21,942 nucleotides of DNA from Myxococcales bacterium (GCA_014238595.1 JABAAV010000001.1:34608-56549); one strand, 5' to 3'. Counted from the stretch's first letter, positions 1 to 7,799 are shown. A program made the numbers and translations. The notes: generated by a model not told the origin, from the letters alone.

Positions 1-178
1 CCCATGCAGGTGTCATGGCATCAGTATTAATATCATCCAATAAATCTGATACAGACAAATCAGCCATTGATAATGAAATCTGACCTTCAAGTTGTTGACG
101 AATAACACTCAAATCTTTTGTCAGAAATAAGATTCGTTTATTCGGTGCTAATTGAAATGATGTTCTATTCATCATCAT
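1..178 (-). CDS. Partial N-terminus of a possible aconitase/IPM-dehydratase-like hydratase
   Basis: Only the first 59 codons are in the window; the gene runs off the left edge. Two consecutive ATGs (178 and 175) open the frame. The peptide begins MMNRTSFQLAPNKRILFLTK and later contains a LLDDINTDAMTPAW stretch. That stretch resembles the D-N/D-I-x-T-D-x-I/M-x-P-A motif of the swivelling small domain of aconitase and isopropylmalate isomerase proteins, so a hydratase of that superfamily is the best guess. It lies 29 bp after the stop of the lipoprotein gene on the same strand and is probably the fifth gene of that operon. No good Shine-Dalgarno sequence is visible. Function is tentative because the Fe-S cysteines and most of the protein lie outside the window. 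Confidence 0.45.
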   Translation of the reverse strand, partial: MMMNRTSFQLAPNKRILFLTKDLSVIRQQLEGQISLSMADLSVSDLLDDINTDAMTPAW

Positions 179-207
179 AGTCTATACCACAAACCATCCA
201 CAAACGG

Positions 208-864
208 TCAGTCATTTTCGATATCAACACGTATCTCTTTTTGACCACAACAAGTTCGAATACCATCAACAAGACGAACAACATTGATCCAAGAGAGATC
301 ATCAGAAACAGAGAGTTTCGCAACCGTCAAACCAGAAACATTGACAGCTTCACGGAATAATTCGCGAACAAATGCTCGATCAATCGTTGGCGTATAACTT
401 TTAACACATTTGCTTTCTCTAACTCTAGGCAAAGAGACACACACTTTAAAATCTTTCTGTGCGTACACAGAAATGATATCTGTTGATTTTGATACCTTTG
501 ATGACATAGAAAATTCTCGTATTGTACGATGCCAATCGGTTACCAAAAATCGAATCTGTTTCTCATTGTATTTTTTTTGTATGGCACGCACATCTTTGTA
601 TAGAACATCTTTATCGATCGCGAGATAGAAAGTCTCCATCGTTTTTGGAATATGCAGTGTTATGTCAGGTAACAACGACACAACAGGAAGCATCTCTTTG
701 TCACGAACACCATCGGCCAACGCCAATCTAGCCCCATCAACAACAGGCCAAGATTTTTTCCCACAGGCCATTCCAAACATGCAACATAAAACAATACAGA
801 CCCAAAGGCGTTGTTGTTTAATATCTATCAATGTTTTTGTGCGCCACATCGAGAGCGTCATCAA
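208..864 (-). CDS. Small lipoprotein with two ExbD/TolR-like modules
   Basis: A 218-residue exported lipoprotein. A basic N-terminus is followed by a hydrophobic stretch (about residues 20-33) and a lipobox ending in FGMAC, with Cys34 as the likely lipidated residue. Two segments, about residues 77-111 and 180-218, share the pattern of the periplasmic domain of ExbD/TolR proteins: a short strand, an acidic turn (IDKD, VSDD), a helix containing a VxxI/L motif, then a closing strand. The resemblance is judged by eye and is not proof of homology. The membrane helix of true ExbD/TolR is replaced by the lipid anchor. The first possible start (864) overlaps the end of the kamA-like gene by 47 bp; a later ATG at 849 also keeps the signal peptide. 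Several extra cysteines lie near residues 142, 153 and 205-206. It probably belongs to the same operon as the flanking genes. Function unknown. Confidence 0.72.
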   Translation of the reverse strand: MMTLSMWRTKTLIDIKQQRLWVCIVLCCMFGMACGKKSWPVVDGARLALADGVRDKEMLPVVSLLPDITLHIPKTMETFYLAIDKDVLYKDVRAIQKKYNEKQIRFLVTDWHRTIREFSMSSKVSKSTDIISVYAQKDFKVCVSLPRVRESKCVKSYTPTIDRAFVRELFREAVNVSGLTVAKLSVSDDLSWINVVRLVDGIRTCCGQKEIRVDIEND

Positions 865-2155
865 TCATTGCTTGCCGTTTGGATGCATTACCCCAGTCGT
901 TTTGTATGGATTGAGACAATGAATAGATGGGATCATAATATAAAAACAATCCTGGCTTTACTGATGGCGCGGAATATACACTGATCCCTGTTTCAATGTT
1001 GTAATGTTCAAAGGAATGAATAGCTCGTTTTCCACCACCACCTGGAGCATCGACAACAAATGTTGGTGTATTGAATCCAGCAGTAATACCGCGCATTTGT
1101 TTTTCTAATCTGAGACCTGTAGACAAAGGCGTTCGTAAATCTTCAACGCCTTTAACCAAATCATGCATATAAATATAATAAGGATGTACATTGAGATATC
1201 CGAGGCGTTTAATTAACAATGCCATAGTTTCCGATGCATCATTGACACCGCGTTGAAGCACAGCTTGATTACGCACTGTTAAGCCCCTTTGAAACAAGAG
1301 CAACATGGCTTCCTGAGAAATTGAAGTAATTTCATTGGGATTATTAAAATGAGTATGAAGAACGACTTCTTTCCCTAATTGACGACCTCTGTCCGATATT
1401 GCAATTAAAGCATCCGTCCACGCATGATCAGATAAAATCTTTTGTGGCATCACTGCCGGTCCTTTGGTTGCGAAACGGAAACGACGAATATTGTCCAAGG
1501 AAAGAAGGGCATGTCCAATTTGCAAAATTTGTTCAGCACGCAAATTATAAGCATCACCACCAGAAACAACAATATCTTCTAATTGTGGTTGTGACTGAAT
1601 ATATTCAAACGCTTTGTCCCATCGATCAGCATTAACTTTCAATTGTATTTTTTCCACTTGATCCGTATCAATACCCACAGCATAACTTCGTGTACAAAAT
1701 CGACAATACACAGGACAAGTATCCAAGGCTAAAAATAGTGCTTTATCTGGATAACGATGGGTTAATCCTGGCACCGGTGAATCACTTTGTTCTTTAAGAG
1801 AATCAAACCGAAGTTCAGGATGATCTTCCCTCAAACGAGAGGCAACAGGAATAAATTGTATTCGTAATGGATCATCGTATGGATTTGACCAATCAATTAA
1901 ACTTAAAAGATGTGGTGATATGCGCAAACTCATGGGAGCACGTGCAAACCCTTGAGAAACATCCTCAATAAAATCATCAGAAACAAGACCTTTTAATACG
2001 TCTAAAAGTTTGCTTGGCTTAGTAATAGATTGTTTGGATTGCCATTTATAATCACGGAACGTTTCTGTTGATATTTCTTTATATGCTGGGATTTTTTCCC
2101 AGTATGAACCATCAACGATTTTGCGATGATCCATATCTTTGACATTCATGCGCAT
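818..2155 (-). CDS. kamA: Lysine 2,3-aminomutase family radical SAM enzyme
   Basis: A 445-residue member of the KamA family, which uses a [4Fe-4S] cluster, S-adenosylmethionine and PLP to move an amino group from C2 to C3 of an amino acid. The cluster motif CPVYCRFC gives Cys147, Cys151 and Cys154. The C-terminal half carries VVDAPGGGGK, with Lys376 matching the PLP-binding lysine. Asp332 (MHDLVKG) and Asp369 match the two aspartates that bind the epsilon-amino group in clostridial lysine 2,3-aminomutase, so lysine is a reasonable substrate. Glutamate 2,3-aminomutase or another family role cannot be excluded, and no adjacent ablB acetyltransferase is seen. The length suits a free-standing KamA rather than the shorter EpmB. 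It overlaps the end of the globin gene by 10 bp, indicating translational coupling. Beta-lysine made by such enzymes can be an osmolyte or a building block; which applies here is not shown. Confidence 0.9.
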   Translation of the reverse strand: MRMNVKDMDHRKIVDGSYWEKIPAYKEISTETFRDYKWQSKQSITKPSKLLDVLKGLVSDDFIEDVSQGFARAPMSLRISPHLLSLIDWSNPYDDPLRIQFIPVASRLREDHPELRFDSLKEQSDSPVPGLTHRYPDKALFLALDTCPVYCRFCTRSYAVGIDTDQVEKIQLKVNADRWDKAFEYIQSQPQLEDIVVSGGDAYNLRAEQILQIGHALLSLDNIRRFRFATKGPAVMPQKILSDHAWTDALIAISDRGRQLGKEVVLHTHFNNPNEITSISQEAMLLLFQRGLTVRNQAVLQRGVNDASETMALLIKRLGYLNVHPYYIYMHDLVKGVEDLRTPLSTGLRLEKQMRGITAGFNTPTFVVDAPGGGGKRAIHSFEHYNIETGISVYSAPSVKPGLFLYYDPIYSLSQSIQNDWGNASKRQAMIDDALDVAHKNIDRY

Positions 2156-2517
2156 GGGGAAGGCTGCTTAACAATCTTATTTTTAAAAGAAATATTATGA
2201 TCGATCCATACAGAAGAAATAGCGTTCGGCACATTATGATCTTCTAATGTTTCACGAAGAATTTGTAATCGCCTATTGAAATGCCCTATTAAAATAGGTG
2301 CCGGTGTACGATGGGCTTGTTCTAACGAACGCCCATGATAAGTAACATCCCCACCTAAGATCTGTGCAACAAATTCCCATTCTCTCTCAACAAGATGATC
2401 AATATTTGTTTTTGAGAAGAAAAATCCGATCATGTCATCGTTGACAAGGCGATCATAAAAATCAATCAAAATAGTACGCAGCGTATCGCCACCTATTTGG
2501 TCAAACAAAGATTGCAT
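2146..2517 (-). CDS. Truncated (2/2-fold) haemoglobin-like globin
   Basis: A short single-domain globin of 123 residues if started at the ATG at 2517. An upstream in-frame GTG at 2550 would add 11 residues and overlap the SDR gene by 26 bp. I prefer 2517 because family members begin close to the SLFDQIGG segment and it sits 7 bp after the upstream stop. Family hallmarks are SLYxxIGG-like SLFDQIGG, a B-helix FYDRLV with the B9-B10 Phe-Tyr pair, and an EQAH motif providing the proximal haem histidine. Truncated globins bind O2, NO or CO and often act in NO detoxification or oxygen handling in the cytosol. The gene lies between an SDR gene and a kamA-like gene with overlapping or nearly touching ends, so all three are probably co-transcribed. 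Confidence 0.88.
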   Translation of the reverse strand: MQSLFDQIGGDTLRTILIDFYDRLVNDDMIGFFFSKTNIDHLVEREWEFVAQILGGDVTYHGRSLEQAHRTPAPILIGHFNRRLQILRETLEDHNVPNAISSVWIDHNISFKNKIVKQPSPCA

Positions 2518-2524
2518 GATGTGA

Positions 2525-3709
2525 CTATCTTGTATTATTCGCTTTCGCACCCAAGGGACTCACGACCCAAAGTTTGCGACGATCAGTGAGCCAACCCATT
2601 TCTCTAAACCATCCAATGGTATCTTTTAGTCCTTCACGTACTTCAGGATAACGGTATTGATATCCTGTCATGAGACTTTTGCGGTTGCTAAGCCAATAAC
2701 TTGAGCTTACGTAATTTGCCGATTGTGGTTCAAAAACACGAATACGAGGCACATGAACTGTTTGTTCAAACCAACGCCAAACCTTTGCCACACGAGCAAA
2801 TGATTCCTGTGTTTTATCCAAACGAATCCAAGGCAGATCAATGAGTTTACGTCCGGTGAGCAACGCAATATATTGGATAAATTCGTAATAAGAAATAATG
2901 CTGTTATCAACAACATTGTAATCTTCACCGACACCTTGATCTAGCTCAGCAACATAACAAGCAAACCCTGCAATATCCTCAACATGGACTGATGTTGTAA
3001 TATAATTTCGTGTATCAAGCGGGGCAACACGTAATAGTCCCGTTGCAATCGCCAACATGATTCCACCGTGACCATAAGAACTGCCAGGACCATAGATAGG
3101 TGCGGGACGGACAACGGTTACAGGAAAACCATGTGTCTGATAGGCATTCCATAATAATTTTTCTTGTTTCCATTTAGATATTGAGTAGTCATTAACAAGC
3201 TCAGTGCCTTCAGGATGTTCGGCATCCATTGGTGTATTTTTCGGAGATGAAGAATCTTCATTGAATGGCAAATTATTTTTCTCACCATGTGCAGCTGTAT
3301 GAGGCTTACCAAAGACACCACAGGTAGACCAATGGATAAATCGTTCAATGGGAGCGTGTTCTAGTGCTCGAAGTAGATTCTTCGTCCCATCTACATTGAC
3401 TTTCATCAACAAAGAAAGCGGGGCGGTATAATCATAAAGTGATGCGGTATGAAACACATGGGTCACAGCATAAGTAGAGAATACATTGCTCAAAGATCCT
3501 TGATCCAACAAATCAGCTTCAATGAGTTCTAAATTGGGATGCTCCAAATCCAATCCTGTTTTCCGCATAACATAACGAGTTTCTTCATTGGAAAAAGCAC
3601 CCGGTCTATCGGTTGCAATCACAGAATGGCCACTGTCCAACAATTGTCGAACGACATACGAACCTGTAAATCCTGATCCTCCTGTTACTAAATTTAAGCG
3701 CTCTGCCAT
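2525..3709 (-). CDS. NAD(P)-dependent epimerase/dehydratase (extended SDR)
   Basis: A 394-residue extended short-chain dehydrogenase/reductase. The N-terminal Rossmann motif TGGSGFTG contains Gly10, Gly13 and Gly16. The catalytic set appears as Ser128 (HWSTCGVFG), Tyr175 and Lys179 (YSISK). RPAPIYGPGSSYGHGG is the typical substrate-side segment of nucleotide-sugar epimerases and 3-beta-hydroxysteroid-dehydrogenase-like proteins; I cannot tell which substrate applies. The start at 3709 is supported by a strong Shine-Dalgarno sequence (AAAGGAGG) a few bases upstream. It is the first gene of the minus-strand cluster and has a candidate promoter at 3770-3798. The C-terminal tail of roughly 60 residues beyond the usual core is basic and aromatic. 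Confidence 0.9.
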   Translation of the reverse strand: MAERLNLVTGGSGFTGSYVVRQLLDSGHSVIATDRPGAFSNEETRYVMRKTGLDLEHPNLELIEADLLDQGSLSNVFSTYAVTHVFHTASLYDYTAPLSLLMKVNVDGTKNLLRALEHAPIERFIHWSTCGVFGKPHTAAHGEKNNLPFNEDSSSPKNTPMDAEHPEGTELVNDYSISKWKQEKLLWNAYQTHGFPVTVVRPAPIYGPGSSYGHGGIMLAIATGLLRVAPLDTRNYITTSVHVEDIAGFACYVAELDQGVGEDYNVVDNSIISYYEFIQYIALLTGRKLIDLPWIRLDKTQESFARVAKVWRWFEQTVHVPRIRVFEPQSANYVSSSYWLSNRKSLMTGYQYRYPEVREGLKDTIGWFREMGWLTDRRKLWVVSPLGAKANNTR

Positions 3710-3769
3710 GTTGCCTCCTTTGAAACGGGAATACTTCTAAGTCATTACGAACCAAAGAAGATTAAGCGG

Positions 3770-3798
3770 AGTGTACCTGTAGATTCTTATTGTTCCAA
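3770..3798 (-). promoter_or_regulatory. Candidate sigma70-type promoter for the SDR-globin-kamA cluster
   Basis: Read on the minus strand, TTGGAA (3798-3793) and TACACT (3775-3770) are separated by exactly 17 bp. Each matches the TTGACA/TATAAT consensus at 4 of 6 positions. The predicted start of transcription near 3763 gives a leader of about 53 bases that includes the AAAGGAGG ribosome-binding site of the SDR gene. Identified by eye only. Confidence 0.4.
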
Positions 3799-3927
3799 CC
3801 ATAAACATCAATCCAAATAAGGCTATTTAACGCTTTTCGCTCATTCATAGAGCCAAAGCAGCCTTTTTTAAGCATTTGTACAAATTTACAGCTTGCCATT
3901 AAAGACCTTTTGATCTTTGGTCGAGCT

Positions 3928-5259
3928 ATGGTTTATCAGACATCTTCAATTGTTAATATCATCACACTCTTTCTTTTTGTTTGGTCTCTATCTGCATGCA
4001 CCGATCCAGATCCATCACCCAACAAAGGCACAACAACCGAACCCGTATCGCTTTCTAATGTTGCCAATGATACGCCTCAATCACCACAACAACCAACTGT
4101 ACCCACAGAACAATCACCACAACAACCAACTGTACCCACAGAACAATCACCACAACAACCAACTGTACCCACAGAACAGTCACCGCCCACAGAGGCAACA
4201 CAAACGGCATTATCAAACTGTGCTTCACAAGAACAAGTCAGTACCATTGCGGGAACTGGTGTCGTTGGTGCACAAGATGGCATTGGAATACATGCCACGT
4301 TCAACAACCCTTCAGCAATTGTTATCAATGCCCAAAAAGATACACTTTATATTGCCGATGAACTCAATGCTACCATTCGACAAATCACCTGCGAAAACAA
4401 TCAATACAACGTAACCACCATTGCAGGTACTGGTATTGAGGGAGACAATGATGGCCCTGCACAAGAGGCACAATTTTATCTACCCGTCGCGTTGGCACTT
4501 GACCATCCTTATCTTTATATTGGAGATTACAGAAACAACCGTGTGCGCACACTCAATCTAGAGACCAAAACAGTAACCACGCTTGCAGGCACTGGTATTG
4601 CTGGCTACAATGATGGGTCTGCACAAAACGCACAATTTAATGGCATCAACGGATTAACACTGGGTATCTCTGGAGAAATCTATGTTATTGACGAACTCAA
4701 CCGTCGTATTCGCAGGATTGTTTGTAATCCAACATGCTCTGTAGATACTTTTGCAGGTGATGGAGCCTTGGGTAGTGACAATGGTCCTTCAAATACAGCG
4801 TCGTTTGCAGTACCTACAGATATTGTTCAAGCCAGTGATGGTGCTTTATATGTCACCGATTGGTTCGATCATACAATTCGACAGATCAACAATGATCATG
4901 TCTATCCTTTTGCAGGGTCAGGTCAAGAAGGTTTTGGTGATGGCACATTAGAAACGGCGGTATTTGCACATCCACGACGAATCGATTTCTCAAATGAACA
5001 GCTTTACATTGCCGATCAAGGTAATCATGCCATTCGTGTTATCTCATTGAACAATCAAACGGTCTATACGCTGGCAGGTAATGGTATTGCAAACTTTTCC
5101 GACGGAACACGACAAGAAGCCATGTTTTCAACACCGCGAGGATTAACGCTTGATAGCGAGGGTGCTGTCTATGTTTCAGATTCTGACAATCATCGTATTC
5201 GACGTATTCAAATTCCCGAAAACTTTGAAGCAACCACTGCTGCTATGAAAACCAAATAA
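3928..5259 (+). CDS. NHL-repeat beta-propeller lipoprotein
   Basis: A 443-residue lipoprotein when started at the ATG at 3928; an in-frame TTG at 3910 is less likely. A hydrophobic signal segment ends in the lipobox LSAC (Cys24). Then comes a Pro/Gln/Thr-rich linker containing three identical 11-residue units (SPQQPTVPTEQ, residues about 51-83). Six NHL-type repeats follow, each opening with a TIAGTG- or FAGDG-like motif, then a DG turn, a P-x-G/D strand and a LYIADxxNxxIR-like strand. Together they should form a six-bladed beta-propeller displayed outside the cytoplasmic membrane. NHL propellers bind proteins, glycans or other ligands, and I see no catalytic motif. Two cysteines sit before the first blade and within blade ends. 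Its stop overlaps the stop of the convergent cdsA by 17 bp. No convincing Shine-Dalgarno sequence precedes the start. Confidence 0.88.
   Translation: MVYQTSSIVNIITLFLFVWSLSACTDPDPSPNKGTTTEPVSLSNVANDTPQSPQQPTVPTEQSPQQPTVPTEQSPQQPTVPTEQSPPTEATQTALSNCASQEQVSTIAGTGVVGAQDGIGIHATFNNPSAIVINAQKDTLYIADELNATIRQITCENNQYNVTTIAGTGIEGDNDGPAQEAQFYLPVALALDHPYLYIGDYRNNRVRTLNLETKTVTTLAGTGIAGYNDGSAQNAQFNGINGLTLGISGEIYVIDELNRRIRRIVCNPTCSVDTFAGDGALGSDNGPSNTASFAVPTDIVQASDGALYVTDWFDHTIRQINNDHVYPFAGSGQEGFGDGTLETAVFAHPRRIDFSNEQLYIADQGNHAIRVISLNNQTVYTLAGNGIANFSDGTRQEAMFSTPRGLTLDSEGAVYVSDSDNHRIRRIQIPENFEATTAAMKTK
4078..4176 (+). repeat. Exact 33-bp coding tandem repeat, three copies
   Basis: Three head-to-tail copies of a 33-bp unit (4078-4110, 4111-4143, 4144-4176) are identical base for base. 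Each encodes one SPQQPTVPTEQ-type unit (phase QSPQQPTVPTE) in the linker of the NHL lipoprotein. A partial, diverged fourth unit (CAGTCACCG...) follows. Because the period is a multiple of three, copy-number change would keep the frame. Confidence 0.95.
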
Positions 5260-6052
5260 AATAAAAATACAAAACAGGGGCATAAAACAACAGCGAATCA
5301 ATTCTATCTAAAACACCGCCATGTCCAGGCAACAGTGTTCCAGAATCTTTAACACCACACGATCGTTTGATCATCGATTCTGTGAGATCCCCAAATTGAC
5401 TCAACAATCCACCCACGAAAGACAAGATGACAATGTCAACAATCGTTAGCGTTGGAAAAGACCACCATCGAACAACAAGCATAGCGACCGCAGTACCAGC
5501 AAGACCTCCGAATAAACCGGCCCATGTTTTCCCCGTACTAATTGTTGGATGTAATTTCCGTCTTCCAAATAAAGAACCCACAACATAAGCACCTGCATCA
5601 GAGAGAAATGTTGCGGCCAACAAAAGGAGACTGGCCTGCATCCCAAAATCACGATGCAGCAAAGCAATAATCCCTCCTAAGCCGCCAATATAAATAATCC
5701 CGACAATTGATGTGGTATAACGCTGAGCCACGGTGTCTATATTTTGAGGACGTATGACATAATACATTCCTAACGCCATCACAGTCATCGCAACAAAACC
5801 CAAGGCTCCTTGACGCTGTACCCAATAAAGAATCATCATTGCAATGATTCCAACAAGTAGTGACACCCTCTGATCTGTCTTGTCTGTCAGATACATACAG
5901 TAAAATTCACGCATACCCAACAGGCATGCAACAAAAACAAATACCCACCACACCCAATCGGGTTGATATAACAACCCAACTAGAAGAGGTATCCCAATTC
6001 CTGCTACTCCAAGGCGTAATACTAAATTGCGTCCAATCATCATCCATCGCAT
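5243..6052 (-). CDS. cdsA: Phosphatidate cytidylyltransferase (CDP-diglyceride synthase)
   Basis: A 269-residue polytopic membrane protein that makes CDP-diacylglycerol from CTP and phosphatidic acid, the precursor of bacterial phospholipids. Residues about 226-252 contain the family signature, including IKRSCGVKD and LPGHGGVLDRID; the rest is a series of hydrophobic helices. The length is close to the usual 270-285. The start at 6052 overlaps the uppS stop by 13 bp, so the two are co-transcribed and probably coupled. Later ATGs at codons 4 and 5 are alternative starts. The 3' end overlaps the convergent NHL lipoprotein gene, so no intergenic terminator is possible between them. Confidence 0.95.
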   Translation of the reverse strand: MRWMMIGRNLVLRLGVAGIGIPLLVGLLYQPDWVWWVFVFVACLLGMREFYCMYLTDKTDQRVSLLVGIIAMMILYWVQRQGALGFVAMTVMALGMYYVIRPQNIDTVAQRYTTSIVGIIYIGGLGGIIALLHRDFGMQASLLLLAATFLSDAGAYVVGSLFGRRKLHPTISTGKTWAGLFGGLAGTAVAMLVVRWWSFPTLTIVDIVILSFVGGLLSQFGDLTESMIKRSCGVKDSGTLLPGHGGVLDRIDSLLFYAPVLYFYFIWFS

Positions 6053-6795
6053 CCTTGCAAAGATTTCATCTGCTCTGTGGTCAATCCAAAACGTCGCTCA
6101 CGATTGACATAATCCAATAATGCTGCATAAAAATTCTGACGATTGTAATCTGGCCATAACGCATCATCAAAATAAAGTTCTGCATAAGCCGATTCCCACA
6201 ATAAAAAATTAGAAATTCGCTTTTCACCACTGGTTCGAATCAATAAATCAAGTGGCGGCAATCCTGCTGTTGGAAGCGCTGCGGTCATCGTTTCTTCACT
6301 AATTGTATGCGTATTAGTTTTTAACAATTGTGTTGCAGCATCGACAATCGATTCACGTCCACCATAGGATAACGCTAAGGTCAAAATCATATCGTTATTT
6401 TTTGCGGAATCTGACAAGGCTTTATCAAGAACCTTGTGAACAAATGACGGCAAGCGTTTCGTTTCTCCAATCACTCTCAGTGCAATATCATTATCCATAA
6501 TTGTACGATATTCCTGAATTAAATAAGTTTCTAATCCGTTCATCAAGGCATCAACTTCTTCTTTGGGTCGTTGCCAGTTTTGTAATGAAAATGCATATAA
6601 CGTCAGTGCTGAAAGTTTGAGTTCACAGGCAGCTTCCACAATGTCACGAACGGCGTTGGCTCCCGCGCGATGACCTTCTTCACGACTGAGTTTCCGCATA
6701 TTCGCCCATCGTCCATTGCCATCCATAATGATGGCAACATGCCGTGGCAATTGAACATCTAGGGTCAATAGTGCCTCTGAAGACCAATCCGCCAT
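6040..6795 (-). CDS. uppS: Isoprenyl transferase (undecaprenyl diphosphate synthase)
   Basis: A 251-residue cis-prenyltransferase of the UppS family, which extends farnesyl diphosphate with isopentenyl diphosphate to make the C55 lipid carrier for cell-wall and surface glycans. IIMDGNGRWA holds catalytic Asp25. FSLQNWQRP corresponds to the family FSxENWxRP segment, with Gln in place of the usual Glu. LLIRTSGEKRISNFLLWESAY (split around residues 184-205) carries the conserved Arg187 and Glu191 region. It is followed by the overlapping cdsA. No Shine-Dalgarno sequence precedes the ATG at 6795. The divergent gshB starts 71 bp away, so the two share a short regulatory region. Confidence 0.95.
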   Translation of the reverse strand: MADWSSEALLTLDVQLPRHVAIIMDGNGRWANMRKLSREEGHRAGANAVRDIVEAACELKLSALTLYAFSLQNWQRPKEEVDALMNGLETYLIQEYRTIMDNDIALRVIGETKRLPSFVHKVLDKALSDSAKNNDMILTLALSYGGRESIVDAATQLLKTNTHTISEETMTAALPTAGLPPLDLLIRTSGEKRISNFLLWESAYAELYFDDALWPDYNRQNFYAALLDYVNRERRFGLTTEQMKSLQGCDG

Positions 6796-6827
6796 AGGAT
6801 TGCAACGTTCGCATGAGAAGCAATAGG

Positions 6828-6856
6828 TTGCAAGAATCTCCAGCCTATTCTAATTT
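6828..6856 (+). promoter_or_regulatory. Candidate promoter for gshB, near-leaderless
   Basis: TTGCAA (6828-6833) and TAATTT (6851-6856) are 17 bp apart. The -35 matches consensus well; the -10 only moderately. The predicted start of transcription near 6863 lies about 4 bases before the preferred gshB ATG at 6867. Identified by eye. Confidence 0.3.
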
Positions 6857-6866
6857 ATCAAGAATA

Positions 6867-7799
6867 ATGAAACTTTTATTTATTCTTGACCCACTACCAA
6901 CACTGACATTTGACACAGATTCAACCTGTGCCATCATGGAAGCCGCATTAGCACAAGGACATCAGCTTTGGACCTGCACAATCGATAACTTATCGTTAGA
7001 GCATAATCAACCGTACACTCAAGCCTGTATCACCACACAGCATGAAACATCCTTTGTCACACAACCAGACGAACCATTGCCTTTATCGTCATTTGATGCA
7101 GTATTGTTTCGGACAGATCCACCAGTCAACATCGCTTATCTGCAAGCCACATGGATTTTGGAACAGGCTCGTGGCTCAACATTGCTCATCAATGATCCAC
7201 AGGGCATCCGTGAATGTAACGAACATCTGTCTGTGCTTCGATTTCCAACATTGACACCACCAACCATCGTCACACAGAAAACGAGCCGTCTCCGTCAATT
7301 TCTTAACGAACAAGGCGGTGCACTCATACTCAAACCCGTTGATGGTTATGGTGGAAAAGGTATCTTCATTGCCAAAAATAATGACCCTAACTTATCGATG
7401 ATTCTTGAAACTGCGACAGCGAATGAACAACAATGGACCATTGCACAACAATATCTCCCTCAGGTTCAAACGGGTGATAAACGGATTTTACTATTAGACG
7501 GCGAGTTTTTAGGTGCAGTCCTCCGTGTTCCTGACAAACAAGAAACTCGAAGTAACCTCTGTGCAGGTGGCACGGCTATCAAAACAACATTATCTCAACG
7601 AGAACAAACGATCATCGACACCATTGCACCAACATTGCGACGTTTTGGACTAATTCTAGTCGGTATTGATGTTATCGGAGATTATCTTACTGAAATCAAT
7701 TGTACATCACCAACTGGAATTCGCCATATTGACTCCTTACAAGGCTCACAGATTGCATCTCAGATTCTCGATTGGATTTCGCGTCATCGCATCAAATAG
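6867..7799 (+). CDS. gshB: Glutathione synthetase
   Basis: A 310-residue ATP-grasp ligase that joins gamma-glutamylcysteine and glycine. From the ATG at 6867 the protein (MKLLFILDPLPTLTFDTDST) aligns by eye with the start of E. coli GshB, so I chose it over the in-frame ATG at 6813, which adds 18 unsupported residues. Other family segments seen are RTDPP, NDPQGIRECNE, the ATP-binding LKPVDGYGGKGI (Lys156), GDKRILLLDGE, and the metal/substrate segment EINCTSPTGIR near the C-terminus. The companion gshA is not in the window. The gene stands alone on plus, divergent from uppS; the next gene begins about 176 bp downstream. No Shine-Dalgarno sequence is evident. Confidence 0.93.
   Translation: MKLLFILDPLPTLTFDTDSTCAIMEAALAQGHQLWTCTIDNLSLEHNQPYTQACITTQHETSFVTQPDEPLPLSSFDAVLFRTDPPVNIAYLQATWILEQARGSTLLINDPQGIRECNEHLSVLRFPTLTPPTIVTQKTSRLRQFLNEQGGALILKPVDGYGGKGIFIAKNNDPNLSMILETATANEQQWTIAQQYLPQVQTGDKRILLLDGEFLGAVLRVPDKQETRSNLCAGGTAIKTTLSQREQTIIDTIAPTLRRFGLILVGIDVIGDYLTEINCTSPTGIRHIDSLQGSQIASQILDWISRHRIK

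Noticed and set aside
3901..3922. Short inverted repeat (AAAGACC...GGTC) before the NHL lipoprotein as an operator
   Set aside because: The matching arms are only 4-5 bp and no promoter could be placed with it, so chance is sufficient explanation.
4078..4176. Possible CRISPR-like repeat array
   Set aside because: The units are directly adjacent with no spacers and lie in frame in a coding sequence.
4077..4328. Minus-strand open frame with a Cys/Gly-rich repeat (CSVGTVGCCGD)
   Set aside because: It is the antisense reading of the 33-bp coding repeat in the NHL lipoprotein, with no start signal or independent support.
6813..6866. Longer N-terminus for GshB from the ATG at 6813
   Set aside because: The extra 18 residues precede the point where GshB proteins begin and overlap the best promoter candidate.
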